From: Oscheius dolichura | Lineage: Eukaryota > Nematoda > Chromadorea > Rhabditida > Rhabditidae | Direction: 5' to 3' | DNA length: 64,000 nucleotides | Assembly (NCBI GenBank): GCA_932521035.1 | Contig: OW051492.1 | Location: 8,742,001-8,806,000 of the forward strand | In this document: piece after piece, positions 41,295 to 52,886 of the stretch | How the letters are laid out: each line of letters begins with the position of its first letter | Numbering within the stretch: the first letter of the stretch is position 1 | Translations under genes and position numbers: made by a program | Notes under the pieces: generated by a model | What the model was told of the DNA's origin: nothing | What the model saw: only the letters and a program-made list of their open reading frames with translations | Database searches by the model: none

Positions 41295-44200
41295 TTCTCT
41301 GAATTTTCCATTAATTTTTTAATTAAAAGAGAAAAGAGAGGAAGATGAAAAGAACAGGAAGAAAGGAACGCTATCGATTACGTGGAATGGTAATAAAATC
41401 AGGTAGGGGGACGTGGTAATGAGGACGAGAACATTTTAGAGCCCCCGGTATGCAAGATAACGGGGAATAAGAAGCCGGGAAGTAAAAAAAAGAGAGGGAA
41501 AGAAGTAGGCGATATGACTGGGAATGGAGGAAGTTCTTTACTTTTTATAGAATTCTGGAATTTAACAAAACCTGAAGAGAAGATCCCGGAAAGGGAATAG
41601 GGGAGTTCAAGCCTCTCTAACAGGCGGTTTCTTCGAATTTGCAGCCTTTTTTGCGGCTTTTCCCACAATCAAGAGCTAGTTTACACGATAGCCTTGTAGA
41701 TACCGTATTCTGGAGAAAAAAAATCCGGTAAAAATTACCCTAAAAGTTGCCAATGGAGCGCGCTTACTGGAAAGGCGCGCTTTGTACTGTACCTTGCCGT
41801 CTTGACCACTTTTTATGGAAAAATAAGGGAAACGAGGCTTTCTATCAAGAGAAAAGTTGGAAGGTTTTAAGAATGACGGCTAACTGCCAAAAAGTTGTTT
41901 TTTGTGTTGCCCTTTCTGGTGACCTCTTCCCGCCGACAACAACTGCCCTCTCCCGGCGGCCCCCTTCCCCGGGTCCTGTGTTTGAATAAGCTTCAAAAAT
42001 AATAACCTATCATTTGTCAAAGTCGATTACACTACGTACGGGAAGATTTGTGGATTGACAGACAATCCCCCAGTCTCTTCTCCACTGCCAGGGTTTGATT
42101 ATAAACAAATCGACAGCAAACAATCCACGCTTTGGAGATAGTGGAATCTTTTTTACCAATAGAAAAGAAAAAAACTATAGCTGGCTAATCACAATCGAGG
42201 GGGGCTGCCCACTTGCGTCGGGACAAAAATGATGTAAGTGGGTCTGTTTATGGTTTTAGGGTCTCGTAAAGTGTGAGGATACCGGGCAGGAGGACGAACA
42301 GACGCGGTTTTTGGTTTGGAACCTGATGTATCGTAAGAAATACGATCTTTATATGGTCCTGAAGGGAAAGGGCAGCCAGGAAAGATGTTTCAAATCGTGC
42401 TGGGTTCCAAAAATGCCTGCAAAAATGGAAGAACAGGAGGGAATTTGTAAACAAAACCTGGATTTTGGAACAAGCCGGCTGAAGAGCTTGAAAACGCGAG
42501 AAAGGAGTCTGTTTTTTGAAAAATGGCCTATAAATCAGTATCAACAAGGTAAAATGAGGTCAAAATGGAGAGGAAATGCCCAAAATAAGGAATTATTTCA
42601 AGGAAAATGTCAAGTTTTCAAGGAAATTTGAAGCTTTTGAAGAAAAATTCAGGTTATAAAGAAGCTTTGGGCCAAAAAATAGCTGAAATTAGTGAACGGA
42701 TGACCCTAAAAGGTGGCTATTATGATAAGCTAATAAAAGAGCCAATTATTAGACCATTAATAGGGGTCGTCGAATGGCCATTTTGCGGCGGCGGGCGGGC
42801 CGTCAACGGGGTGGGAGAGGCGGGTGTGGGGGGAGGGCACTGGCGTAGCTGGGGAAGACAGAGAAAGAGAGAGAGAGACAATACGGTTCAGAGAGGATGC
42901 TCCACGCTGCGGGACAAACCGGGGGGCGGGGTTCATTTTCCCCCATTTGGGGAGTCGTTGAACTGTATACTGCTCTGCCCTGCCCTGCCATAAGGGGCAG
43001 GGGGGCAGACAGCTTCAACATTGAACATCCCAGGGGTGGGGGAGGCGGTCCGTCGCGGGGCCAGAGGGGTCGCCCCCTCCGATCATTTATCAGACCGAAT
43101 CGGACTATTTGTCATAGACTAAGGCAGTTCCTCAAAGAGAGCCCCGAGAGAAGTGCCAGAGGGAGAGAGGGGCGCCGGGCAAGTGAGTGAGCTTCTCTGT
43201 CCCAAGAGAAACCAGAGGAGAGAGAAAGTGGAGCCCTCGAATAAACAACTTTGACTAATTTTTCTCGCTGCTCTTTTGATGGAATCCTTGGCCCGATGGC
43301 CAGTGATCAGCGACCGGTGGAGAGGGATATCCAAAAACGGGGACTGAATCCCCCAATGAGCTAGTTTCAGCCTCAAAAAGGGAGTTTTGTAGTCTGAAAA
43401 CCTTGTTCATTGGAAAGAGCATCAAAAACTCTAGAACTAGAAACTAGAAAAGCCAATTATCGCCTTTGAAATGCTCCTAGGTACGGCCCGCCTTTTTTAA
43501 TATTTTTTTAGCCCGCCAAAATCAGCAAAGAACAGGAAAAGGAGAAGAATGGCCGGATAACGGTCTTTATCACGTTTCAAGCAAATTTTAAGAGATTTTA
43601 ACGGATTTTGGAGGGGTTGTCAGTCAAAAAATGGAGAAGAAACGGCTGGGATAAAACCGAAAGGAGTTGACTATGGTTAGACTCGGATTCTGGCCCCGGA
43701 AGCCGTGTTCATCCCGACTAAAAGGCCAAAAGAGTTTCACCCCTCTCATCGGACCCTGGTCCCTTCCTGGCTCTCTTTTCTTCTATAGGCTTGACTTCGT
43801 TAGTGGCTCGTTAGCCAGGACCTCGTCTTTTATCGAATTGTGTCAAAAGTATACCGCCCGCCTCTGTCTACTCCTCTATAGTTCCGTTCTGCTAATTCCC
43901 GCCTCCTCAAAAAAAAGAAGATACGGTATCTAATCCATTTGTCGCTGATAGAATCCGCGCTGAAATTTTAATGTGTGGAATATTTTGATTAATCTTGGTC
44001 GGCAAAGATCAAAGGGGGCCTTTTGCCTCCCTCCGACGTGTGCAGCACCGTGGTGAGAGATATGGCCCTTTGAAAATGGAAAATCACATCTCTCACACGT
44101 TGGGAAGCATAAATTTTTCGGGGGGCAGCCAACAACGGGGGTGGGGGCTCTGATAGCCGTGTCTCGTCGGGAATTCCCTTTTGTTGAACCAGGGGGGTCG

Positions 44201-46671
44201 CTTCTTTTCGTTCTAACGGAAAAGTACGGTCGGAAAATAGATTCAAAGAGAGCAGGGGTCTTTCTCTTCGTCTTACAATGAAATCTGAACCCAAAAATAT
44301 CATTGGAAATACAGAATTTGGCTAGGATTATCCATATTTGGCTTTATTCCCTGGTCTTCCCCCTTTTTGGCTTCTCCTTTGACTAATAAGTACCAGCCCG
44401 GTTGGTACAGTCCTTATTCATAAAGGGAGCTTGCCGATTCCTTCTTCTCCCATAGTTGACTTCTTCCCGTCCATCTCTTTGTAGTCAAAAACGAGCCGCC
44501 TTTTGGCTGGATCCGTCTCGGCTCTGATTCAAAAGTCCTTTGTCATGGAGGGCATGGTCCTGGCCCAAATGTGACCGCAATTGACTGGACGGTACCATAG
44601 AAACGGAGGGAATGGAATTGGATAAAGAGGCGAGGGAGAGACAATGGGTTGTGTTTATGATGAGAAATGGTATACGGCTGGCAGCCGGACAGAGGGAGGG
44701 GGAGAGGGAGAGGGAGAGGGCCACAACTGGGCCGAGGGCTAACAAATTGCCGACAGGCAGTGGGAAAGGATGGGGAGGATAATATTCGGGGGGCCACGAA
44801 CCTCCCTTTATGGCTGAGGATTAAATAGCCTACGCAATGAAATGGTTAAAGATCAGGATTTCTTCTGGATTACGGTATTTCAATCCTCAACTCAAAAACT
44901 TGATGGACGGCGACGTCAACATTTGAGAGACAGACAGGCGCAGAAAAGGGCAACGCCGATGAGACGATCCCCAGTGGACTAGAAAAAAACTGCCAGCCGA
45001 AAAGACTGCTCTCGGCCGTGGATGGACGTGTTAAGCTGGGGGCAAAACAACTCTTTTGACTCCGAGAATAGGGGCCAAAGGGGAGAAGTCAAGGACACGG
45101 GGGCAACTGTTGTGCACAGTCTGTTGCGCAAGTGGCGGTCTTTGGGGTGATAGAGAGAAGAAGGTCCGCAGAGAGGATTTAGGTAACCGCTGTGACAAGT
45201 GGTGAGCAGATAATTGGAGAAGTGGATCAGCAGAACAGGTGGAGGCGACCTTTCTACCAGGAAAGAAAGACGAAACCCTGACAGAACGCATCCTTTTAAT
45301 CAAGTTTGTTCCTTCAAAAATACGATTAGAGACCTGGGATTTGACTTGTGGTCTCTAAACGACTCCCGGAAGAAGTAAGTCGATTTTTTGAAACGGTTCA
45401 TAGTCCCTTCGGCGGAGAACAAAGAAAACTAGCTACTAGAAGGAAAAGTCGGCTCGATTCCCACCTTTTTCAGCAAAAATTGGCTTATCTCTTCCACCAG
45501 GCGGTAAATGTATTGCTCTCTCTCTCCAGCCAGCTACCGTCCAGCTTGCTTCCCCTTCCCCCTTTCCAGCCATCTGTCATCAGTCGTCTGTCATATGCTG
45601 TTGGTGATCATCATCTCATTGTCTGTCTCTTCGCGGCTCCTTGACCTTTTTGTCTCTTCTTTTGGAGATCTGTCCTCCTCTCTCTCTCCGGGCCGTTTAT
45701 CTCTCTCCACCCCTCCCTGCCTGCTGCCACTGTAAACCGTGGTGATCGATCATCTGGGGGGCAGGGTCTCCCTCGTCCCTCAAGGGGGTCAGATGCACGA
45801 TGAGAGATAACTAAATGGACAAACAATGAAGACAGAGAGGAGAAACACGGGTCAGGTGGGATGGGGGCTGGCTCTCCTTCTCTTCCTCTACCACTTGTTT
45901 ATGAAATCCTTATCCATTTTCTTGGAAAGCCGCCAAGCCGATCTACAGTAATCCCCTCTTTAAATAGAGTCTCCAAAAACTTCAAAGAGGCAAGCGAGAG
46001 AGAGCCGACTCCTCTTGAGATGGGTCAGCAAGCTGTCAGCCATCGGCCAGTAAATCAAAAGGAGACCCGCCTGCATGCAAATCCTAAGGACGACAAGATT
46101 GGGGATGAACAAATAAGACGAGGGACGAGGGGAATAGTCACTGAACCGTTGGTTTAATAGGATTAGAGGGGGATGAGGAAGACGGGGAAAAAAGAATCGT
46201 TTGCATGTTCAAGAATACACACAGCTGGTAGGGTGCAAGAAGAAAGAAATAAGCCCAGGTGCGCAAGAGGGAGAATCTTCTTCATTCGTTATTTTATACC
46301 TCTAGAGAACGGGGGCTTATTTATGTAAGTCTTTGAGCTACGGAATTCATACAGGGAAGGGGGTCCTCCCAGAGAGACCTCTGGGGCGCTTATGCGGAAT
46401 TCTGGTTAATGACTGCAGTTTTAGACTGCCCCTGTCTACTGTCTAATTTCTCCGTTTCTCTTGATCTGTTTAGCGTGGAAGCAACGAATAGCTCGAGGTG
46501 ACCACCTAAAGACGATCTCAACTGTTGCTGCCAATATGGCGACATATGAAATGTACCACAAAAAACAGTGGGAATAGGCACATTATACTGACAGAATAAA
46601 ATTTATTAGCACAATAGTGAAAATAAAAGTTATCGTCGCTTTTTTATTTGCCTTTATTGACGTCGATTATC
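41295..46671. other. 5.4-kb intergenic region upstream of Frizzled
   Basis: No splice-consistent gene found on either strand. It includes purine-rich and CT-rich low-complexity tracts (for example GGGAGAGGGAGAGGGAGAGG at about 44700). Probably the regulatory region of the Frizzled gene, whose start is at 41294. Confidence 0.45.
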
Positions 46672-47640
46672 TTAGACGTTAGTTTTCTTACGCCTCGGTC
46701 CCTTGGGCGGATGCCGTGCCAAGATCCCTGCCTGTACAGCGGGATTAAGCAGCGGGTTCGGAGCGTCGGCTGTTCCAGAGAACCTCGTTTCCTCACTCTT
46801 TCCCTCCTCTACGAGAGGACCGAATTTCAGGCTGTCTCCCGGCTTGTTTCCCGGCTGCTGCGGCTGCTCACTTGGCTTCTTCTCCGGGTTTTCGGTGCTC
46901 ATCTTTGAACCGCCGACCTTCTTGCTCTGTCCCGTCTTCTGCTTCCTCTTGCTCTGTTGCTCCTTTTCTCCAAAGTTGTAACCTTCTTTGGCCGTTTTGG
47001 TCTCAGCTGCTTCAGTCGACCCGCGGATCTGCATCTTGCTCTCCTTATGTTTCTTCTTTGCTTCTTCTGCTTCCATTTTGGCCTCCTCACTTGACGGGGT
47101 GGCTCCTTTCTTCTTATCGTCCGTTTTTCCGTTCTTTCCTCCATTTCCCTCCTTCGAGAGCTTGGTATCTTCTTTACTCGGTTCCTTTGAATCGGTCGTT
47201 TTGGGTTTTCCGCCTTCGATGTCATCTAAAATGTCATTTATTAGACAGTAACCACTACAAACCTCCACCTCTCGCTTTTTCCATTTTCTTCTTCCTTCTG
47301 TAGAAATAGTAGGCTATCGATGCACATCCAGCAACACTAAAAAGGAAGTTTCCAGCGATAAGGATGGCACTGAAACAAACTTGAAGTCTCCTTGGCTGTC
47401 AATTTTAGGGATAATCAATTCCACCGAAATCAAATTGTCATTGCCACTGATCATTAAATTGCCGCTGAATCCTCCAGGAGCTGTTATTTTGATAGAAGTC
47501 AGCTTGGGATTTCCAGTAATGGTCAAGTTGTTCACAGCCATCGGCTGTGTTTTGTAGGATACTATTATATTTTACTTCAGTGAGATGTTCATTGCCCTTG
47601 ACAATAAAATCTGAAAGTTGTTCGGCTTGATTTCAGTACT
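46672..47640 (-). pseudogene. L-domain / TM / Lys-rich tail receptor-like gene, frame broken
   Basis: On the minus strand, pieces of a receptor L-domain repeat are visible: DFIVKGNEHLTEV, NNLTITGNPKLTSIKI and LMISGNDNLISVELI, as in the nematode insulin/EGF-receptor-L-domain family. A membrane segment follows (AILIAGNFLFSVAGCASIAYY region, then RRKKKMEK), then an exon 47225-46672 that is very Lys/Glu-rich and ends RRKKTNV. The TM exon and the last exon join cleanly over a 37-base intron. However, the L-domain pieces are in different frames separated by only 11-14 bases that are too short for introns, so at least two frameshifts or base errors are present. Confidence 0.5.
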
Positions 47641-47789
47641 GTTTTTACCATATGCAGACGAAACAAGGCTCTACGTCGCTCGTCATTCCTGAACCCATTT
47701 TTTTCTTCTTGGAACCAAAGTCTATAGTTCTGGCAAACTTCTTTGCTCAAATTCCTTCGTAAGCCAGTCAGCAGGAGGCAATTCCCCCA

Positions 47790-47880
47790 TTCCCGTCATA
47801 AAAACTTATACCTTCGCCTTACCGAGACTTTACGGGTGCGGGTAATTCGACTATCGTGTACCGAGCCCTTTTCTAACACT
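47790..47880. mobile_element. Hairpin element, partial copy 2
   Basis: Only the right half is present: CTTACCGAGACTTTACGGGTGC followed by CGACTATCGTGTACCGAGCC. The left half is replaced by unrelated DNA. Confidence 0.6.
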
Positions 47881-48244
47881 GTTTTCGCTTATTTTTACGA
47901 ATTCAGAGCTTCAACGCCAAGGGTACGAACAACTAACAGGCGGAGGGGCCCTAAAATCGTCTGGCTCCAGGAAAATTGAAAAAAATGATAAAAATCACCT
48001 AAATTCCACATTTTGAATAAGTCACTAGGAAAAAGCAGTCTTCCAGTTTCCCGCCGTTCCGATCCCAGATCAGGTATCCAAGAACAGCTGACCATCTCTC
48101 GGCTGTGACCCTGAAAAGAATCAATAATACCTCGCTTTTCTTCTTCCGCTTTACCTGTATTTATTTATCGGGACGAGACCCTGATTGCTGGCTGATAAGC
48201 TCTGATTCATTTTGCTGACTGGGTCCTCTTCCTCCCCAGCGGTT

Positions 48245-49661
48245 ATGCTCCAATTTCTCCTCCTTCTCCCCATATCTACTTCAATTTTTGCTGTTTCTGT
48301 CCCTGATTTTGATTTAAATTTCACAAAAAAGGCTTTAGAATTTTCAGGTATGTGAAAAGATCTTATTTTAATTGAATAAGTCGCTTTTAGCCACATCATA
48401 TGCGGAAGATCCAACGGCGTGTCTCGCTAAACACAATGCCACGTTGGTTTTCAGGATACGGCTGCCTTGTGACTATATCAAAGATGAGGTAACGCCAGAA
48501 TTTTTGTTCTATGGAAAATTTTTCTTCTATTTAACGATTTACGGGGGTTAGTGCCCTTGACAACGACTTTTGCTTGCCCTGATGACCATATTTCGGTCCA
48601 AAACCATTTTAGACTTTGTCGTCCCCGTTGTTACGGGGTTTCCGACTTAAAAATCGAAAAATTCTCACTAATTATCCTGGAATCTTTCAGTGTTGGGGTC
48701 TTGTCTTACTCTACGAAAACTGGATCGTAGTCGCTTTTCGTGGAACTCGAAGTAAGCTACAACTGATTACAGAACTCGTGGAGACTATGGGCGAGCCAAA
48801 GAAGAAGGTCTCTTCCATCCATTGAATATCCCTTTTTATCCTAATTTTCAGCTCCATGCCGGCGGTTCAGTTCAACATTACTTCTATGTGGCTCTTGCTC
48901 AAATTTGGAAGCCAGTCCTTCATACCATACAGAAGTTACGAGCTGTAAGTAGGACAATGGTCCAAATCCATCCGAAAACCCCCTTTTGGAGACCTTCTAG
49001 GGCCAAATTTCAAGTCAACCAGGCCCTAAAACAGTCTTTTTGGTCTGGAAAAGGGGTAAATTGGCTTCCACGGTTCTCTGAAATCCGTCTACCACCTCTT
49101 TTTTTCCCCTAATCAATCCGTCCAGACTCACCCCTCCTACAATATCCTCTTCACTGGTCATTCCCTAGGAGGAGCCCTTGCCAGCATCGCCTCCACTGTC
49201 TACGCTTACCGTCATCCAATGATTCGTCCAAAAATACACATGATAACTTTTGGTCAGCCACGAGTTGGGAATTATGAATATGCCATGGTACACGACGCCC
49301 TGCTGAAGGCCAGCTGGAGAATAGTACACAAATACGACATAGTGAGTTTTACAGTAACCTAAAATTCGCCTGGTTCCTTTTCCAGGTGCCCCATCTGCCC
49401 GCCTGTGCTGTGTCCCTCTTCTCCCGTAAATGTATCCGATTCTACAACCACGCTCCCTATCATCACGGAACAGAAATCTGGTTCCCCGCCAATATGACAG
49501 AGAACGCCCTCTATTCTGTTTGTAAAGGAGCTCCGATGAACGAGGACCAGCAGTGTAGTAATGGCTGGATTTTTCACTATGATATCCACGATCATGCCTA
49601 CTACTTTGAGCATAATGTCAGTGAATACGGTAGGAATCAATGTATCGATCCGGAGAAATAA
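48245..49661 (+). CDS. Secreted class 3 lipase
   Basis: Six exons: 48245-48347, 48391-48488, 48613-48807, 48852-48944, 49126-49341, 49386-49661; 326 residues. Signal peptide MLQFLLLLPISTSIFA. Lipase 3 landmarks: WIVVAFRGT, nucleophile motif FTGHSLGGALAS with the catalytic Ser, ITFGQPRVGNYEYA, then the catalytic Asp in HKYDIVPHLP, and a late His (HDHAYYF) that probably completes the triad. Spaced Cys residues in the last exon suggest disulfides, and several N-glycosylation sites are present. It likely cleaves triacylglycerols or phospholipids outside the cell; nematodes have many such genes. Exon 3 is somewhat short between the first Cys and the strand before AFRGT, but the frame is continuous. 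Confidence 0.88.
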
Positions 49662-49668
49662 ATAATCG

Positions 49669-50110
49669 TTACAAAATCTTTATTATTTCAATTTTCGTCT
49701 TTTCAAAAGCACTTGGCAAGAGAGCGGCGGCATCCCGTATGTCGGCCAGGCCGTCTTCTATTTGGAGCAATTTCAAGGAGGCCGTTCGAAGTGACGTTGC
49801 CGCTGACTGAAACGATTTTCCTTCTAGAATAGAAAAGGGAATTAACCTGTACAGTTTCGAATGTCTTATGGGTCAGTTCCTTCTGCTCCTGGGCCATTTT
49901 AACCGCCGGCTGATTCCGTTTCCATAAGACGGCTTGTGTATTGGTGGCCAGATGTTTCCAATGTTGTTGAATCCTCTCATCCACGTGGATTATTTTTCTG
50001 TAATTTTTTATTGGTACAAATTGTTCCCTGGCCGCATCTTTCCGTCTCTAATCTTTTTCTCTCCCTTGCTTTCTCTATTTCAACCGACAAAAAGCGGCTC
50101 AGAGTCTGCT
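49669..50110 (-). CDS. Small helical (coiled-coil) protein
   Basis: The last two exons are clear: one with RIQQHWKHLATNTQAVLW and AQEQKELTHKTFETVQ, then a 40-base intron ending TTTCAG, then SAATSLRTASLKLLQIEDGL and LPSAFEK, ending KIEIIKIL. An upstream exon with DEQQTLSRF can be joined through a GTCGGT donor, but no start codon is certain. The helices and size resemble small subunits of BLOC/BORC-type complexes; this is only a suggestion. The stop at 49669 lies 8 bases from the stop of the convergent lipase gene, so their 3'UTRs must overlap. Confidence 0.55.
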
Positions 50111-50480
50111 GCTCGTCGGCGCTGGCGATGCACTTTTTATTTGGTTTTCCCGCGAGTCGGCCGGCAGAGCGAGAGAAAAAAAGCCATCTTTTTTTGATAA
50201 AGTGCAAGAGTCCAGACTGAAACCTCCTCGTTTTGCTTGCAAAGCAAGCGCCGGTTCAACTGGAACGTTGCGAAAAGTGAAGTGACGGAGGCGGGAGGGG
50301 AGGAGGAGGATACAGAACACAAAACACAGGGAGGATGACGAGACGTCGGCTACAGACAAATACTACACAGTTCTGTCCTGTTCGGCCGTCTAATAGGGTC
50401 ATTTAGCTGGGGATTTATACGGCAGAAATTCGTTCTGCCCAGCTGTTTGGGATGCCCTGAACCTAAATGGACCAGAAGTC

Positions 50481-50858
50481 CTATATTTTCCGGCTATAAG
50501 ACCTGGTTCCCCCTGGATACCACCTGCTATTCTCATTCCTCGGCATCCCCTTTTTTGGTCCAGCTAAATCAGTATTTGCAGAAGTGATGCCGCAGCAAAT
50601 GCCAATCGTAAATAAGCCGCCATGTTTGAGAGCGGTCCGTTTGTACAAATGCGTCCACCTGTATCTCCAAAGCGGCCAACAACAAAGCCATCCCATTTCA
50701 TAGCTGGAATAATGCGTGTACTATCCAGCTTTACTATCCATTTTGAGGAAAAAAACTCACTTTGATACTGTTGTTTCCACTATAGTCGGGACATCGTCGT
50801 TTTGATCGTCCTCCTCTTCATCCGTTTCAGAAGCCTCGCCATCGATTACGTTTGCCAT
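50481..50858 (-). CDS. Small unrecognised protein, two exons
   Basis: Exon 1 (50858-50761) encodes MANVIDGEASETDEEEDDQN, an acidic N-terminus. A 57-base intron (GTGAGT…TTCCAG) joins in frame to exon 2 (50703-50481), starting NYEMGWLCCWPLWRYRW, with a moderately hydrophobic GGLFTIGICCGI and a basic end (RSYSRKI); 106 residues. It may be a small membrane-associated protein. An alternative frame of exon 2 is also open, so the exon 2 frame rests on the splice phase alone. Confidence 0.5.
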
Positions 50859-52886
50859 TTTTCTGAACCGTTATATTTCTCAAACAATTCCTATAAAAGG
50901 GAAGTAGATCCCTGGTCCCCCGAACAAAACTGGAGAGACAGAGAGAGAAAGACCGCGTGCAACAGCTGCTCCTTTCTGCGCGAGCATTACCCCCTTCCTG
51001 TCTTTTTTGGGTCAAATGCGGTACGGCGCAATAAACTATTCACAGCAGATGTTGAGTCAAATGAAGACTACGATTACAGATGGACATTGATAGGTGTAAA
51101 TATTAATAAACTAGAGGACAAAAGAGGGAAAGGTCGCGGGTATAACCACAGACCATCGAATCCGACTATAGGACAGCTTCGGCTAACCCGAACTTGAAAA
51201 AAATGACACTTGACACTTGGAAAATATGAAAACGTAAGGTGAAAATTGAGAGAAGAGCCAGTAAAATCCATGTTTGTGGCGATTTGTGGAAGTAGAGCGG
51301 GTAAGGAGCGACGGTCCACCTTTCTGTGGTCAGGGCATTGCCCACCGCTGTTTACAGAAGGGTTTACCGTGGATTGAGTGGTCATTTAACCGGGATTTAT
51401 CTAATAAAAACGAAGGAATTGATAAAATCTAGGCATGGGGGGCCAAGAAGAATCATCAGGGGCTATATGAGCCTGTAAGCATAGTCCGTGGAAACACAGA
51501 CGACCCAAGGCCATGCCCCTATAGAAATGTTTTCCTATTCTAGAGGCTCGGCCCTCGATAGCCCGATTCCCTGCACCCGTAAAGACTCGGCAAGGCAACG
51601 GTATAAAGTCGTCACAGTTTTGTAGCAGTTTTGAATAAAGGCGATCCTCCTGCCGAGACTTTACGGGTGCAGGGGATAGGATTATCGAGGACCGAGCCTT
51701 TTCAAGAAGAGTCACGGTTCTGTTCCGCTTTTAAATTAATTTCTGCTATCAATTAACCCAATTTATTCTAATATTCAGATATTTTAGCGAGGTTAACGCT
51801 GACTTGTTCGGTTTTCTAGAGTCCCGAGTCCTTTAAACCGTCCCACTTTCAAGAATAAGAACACATTGAATATGTTTTTGATTTTTATTGTTTTTATTGT
51901 TTTTTGTTTGTTTTTTTATCTTGCCGTTCTTTAAACATAATATTATATTAATTAAACAAAGTAAAGGAAAAAGAAGTGGGTAAAAAATATAAAATGACGA
52001 AAAGAAACGGCTAAAATAAAAAGGGAGGGAGAAAACAACAACGAGAGACACAGACGCGGAGAGGAGAGGGCCCTTTTTTTCAGGGGGAGAGTAGATGACC
52101 CGCAACGGAATTTTTTCTGTAGCAGAATAAAATAGAAGAACAGTGTTTCAATTCTATTTTATTCCACTTACACTCAGAGAAAAGGGAGACTCCGTCTGTT
52201 GTGACTCGGGGCGCCTGGGAACCTTTCTATACACACACACAAAGAGACAAATATTATAATCAGAGAGTGCTGTCAGAAGGGAAGGAAACTAAGGAAAAAA
52301 TGGGGGAAGAGAATAAAATTACAAAACAGAAAACGAGCCCGTAGGCAATAGAGACAGAGAGGCGACGAGGAGAGGGCGAAATGGGTCCCGGTTGGAAAAG
52401 AGAGATTACACGTATATTGGCATCGGAGAGGTGATTTAGATAGAGGATGCGGAGGACGAGACGGTCCCTCGCCTTCTCCTGTTTTCGTGGCGGGACCACC
52501 AGACCGATGGGAGAGAGAAGAAAAACAGCCGTATTCATAAAGAGGGAGGATTTCGTTTTTTTTTCTTTTAAAAATTAGAAAAAAAATGTAAAATTCGCGG
52601 TTTTAGACAAAAGAGAGAGAGAGAGAGGTACAAAATACGGGACACAGTCTCCTTACAAATATAGAAAAAAAATTATTTGTGGGGTAGGGCGTGTGTTGGC
52701 GAGAAGATAGCAATTTTTAGAGGGGGTGAGTGAGTTTTTTTCTTTTCTAATTTTTAAGATTAAAATTATACCACGCCAAAATAGACCGGGATAGGTGGGG
52801 TTAGGGCTGGGCTGGAGGGGGGTAGGCCGGGGGAGCACGCACACGTTTTGACAGAACAAGTATTGGAGGTTGGAGGGGAAGAGGCT
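50859..52886. other. Intergenic, with hairpin element and likely 3'UTR of the homeobox gene
   Basis: Holds the hairpin element at about 51545-51705 and, from about 51.85 kb, AU/GA-rich low-complexity sequence up to the homeobox gene's stop codon, which may be its long 3'UTR. No gene supported. Confidence 0.4.
51540..51705. mobile_element. Hairpin element, copy 3 (most complete)
   Basis: About 160 bases with near-perfect ends: GGCTCGGCCCTCGATAGCCC … GATTATCGAGGACCGAGCC. Internal pairs are CACCCGTAAAGACTCGGCA and TGCCGAGACTTTACGGGTG. The centre holds AGCAGTTTTGAATAAAGGCG. The whole could fold as one long hairpin. Confidence 0.85.

Noticed and set aside
46988-47303. Ser/Phe-rich plus-strand frames at 46.7-47.3 kb as a secreted protein
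   Set aside because: Reverse translation of the Lys/Glu-rich minus-strand exon, which has the splice sites and membrane segment.
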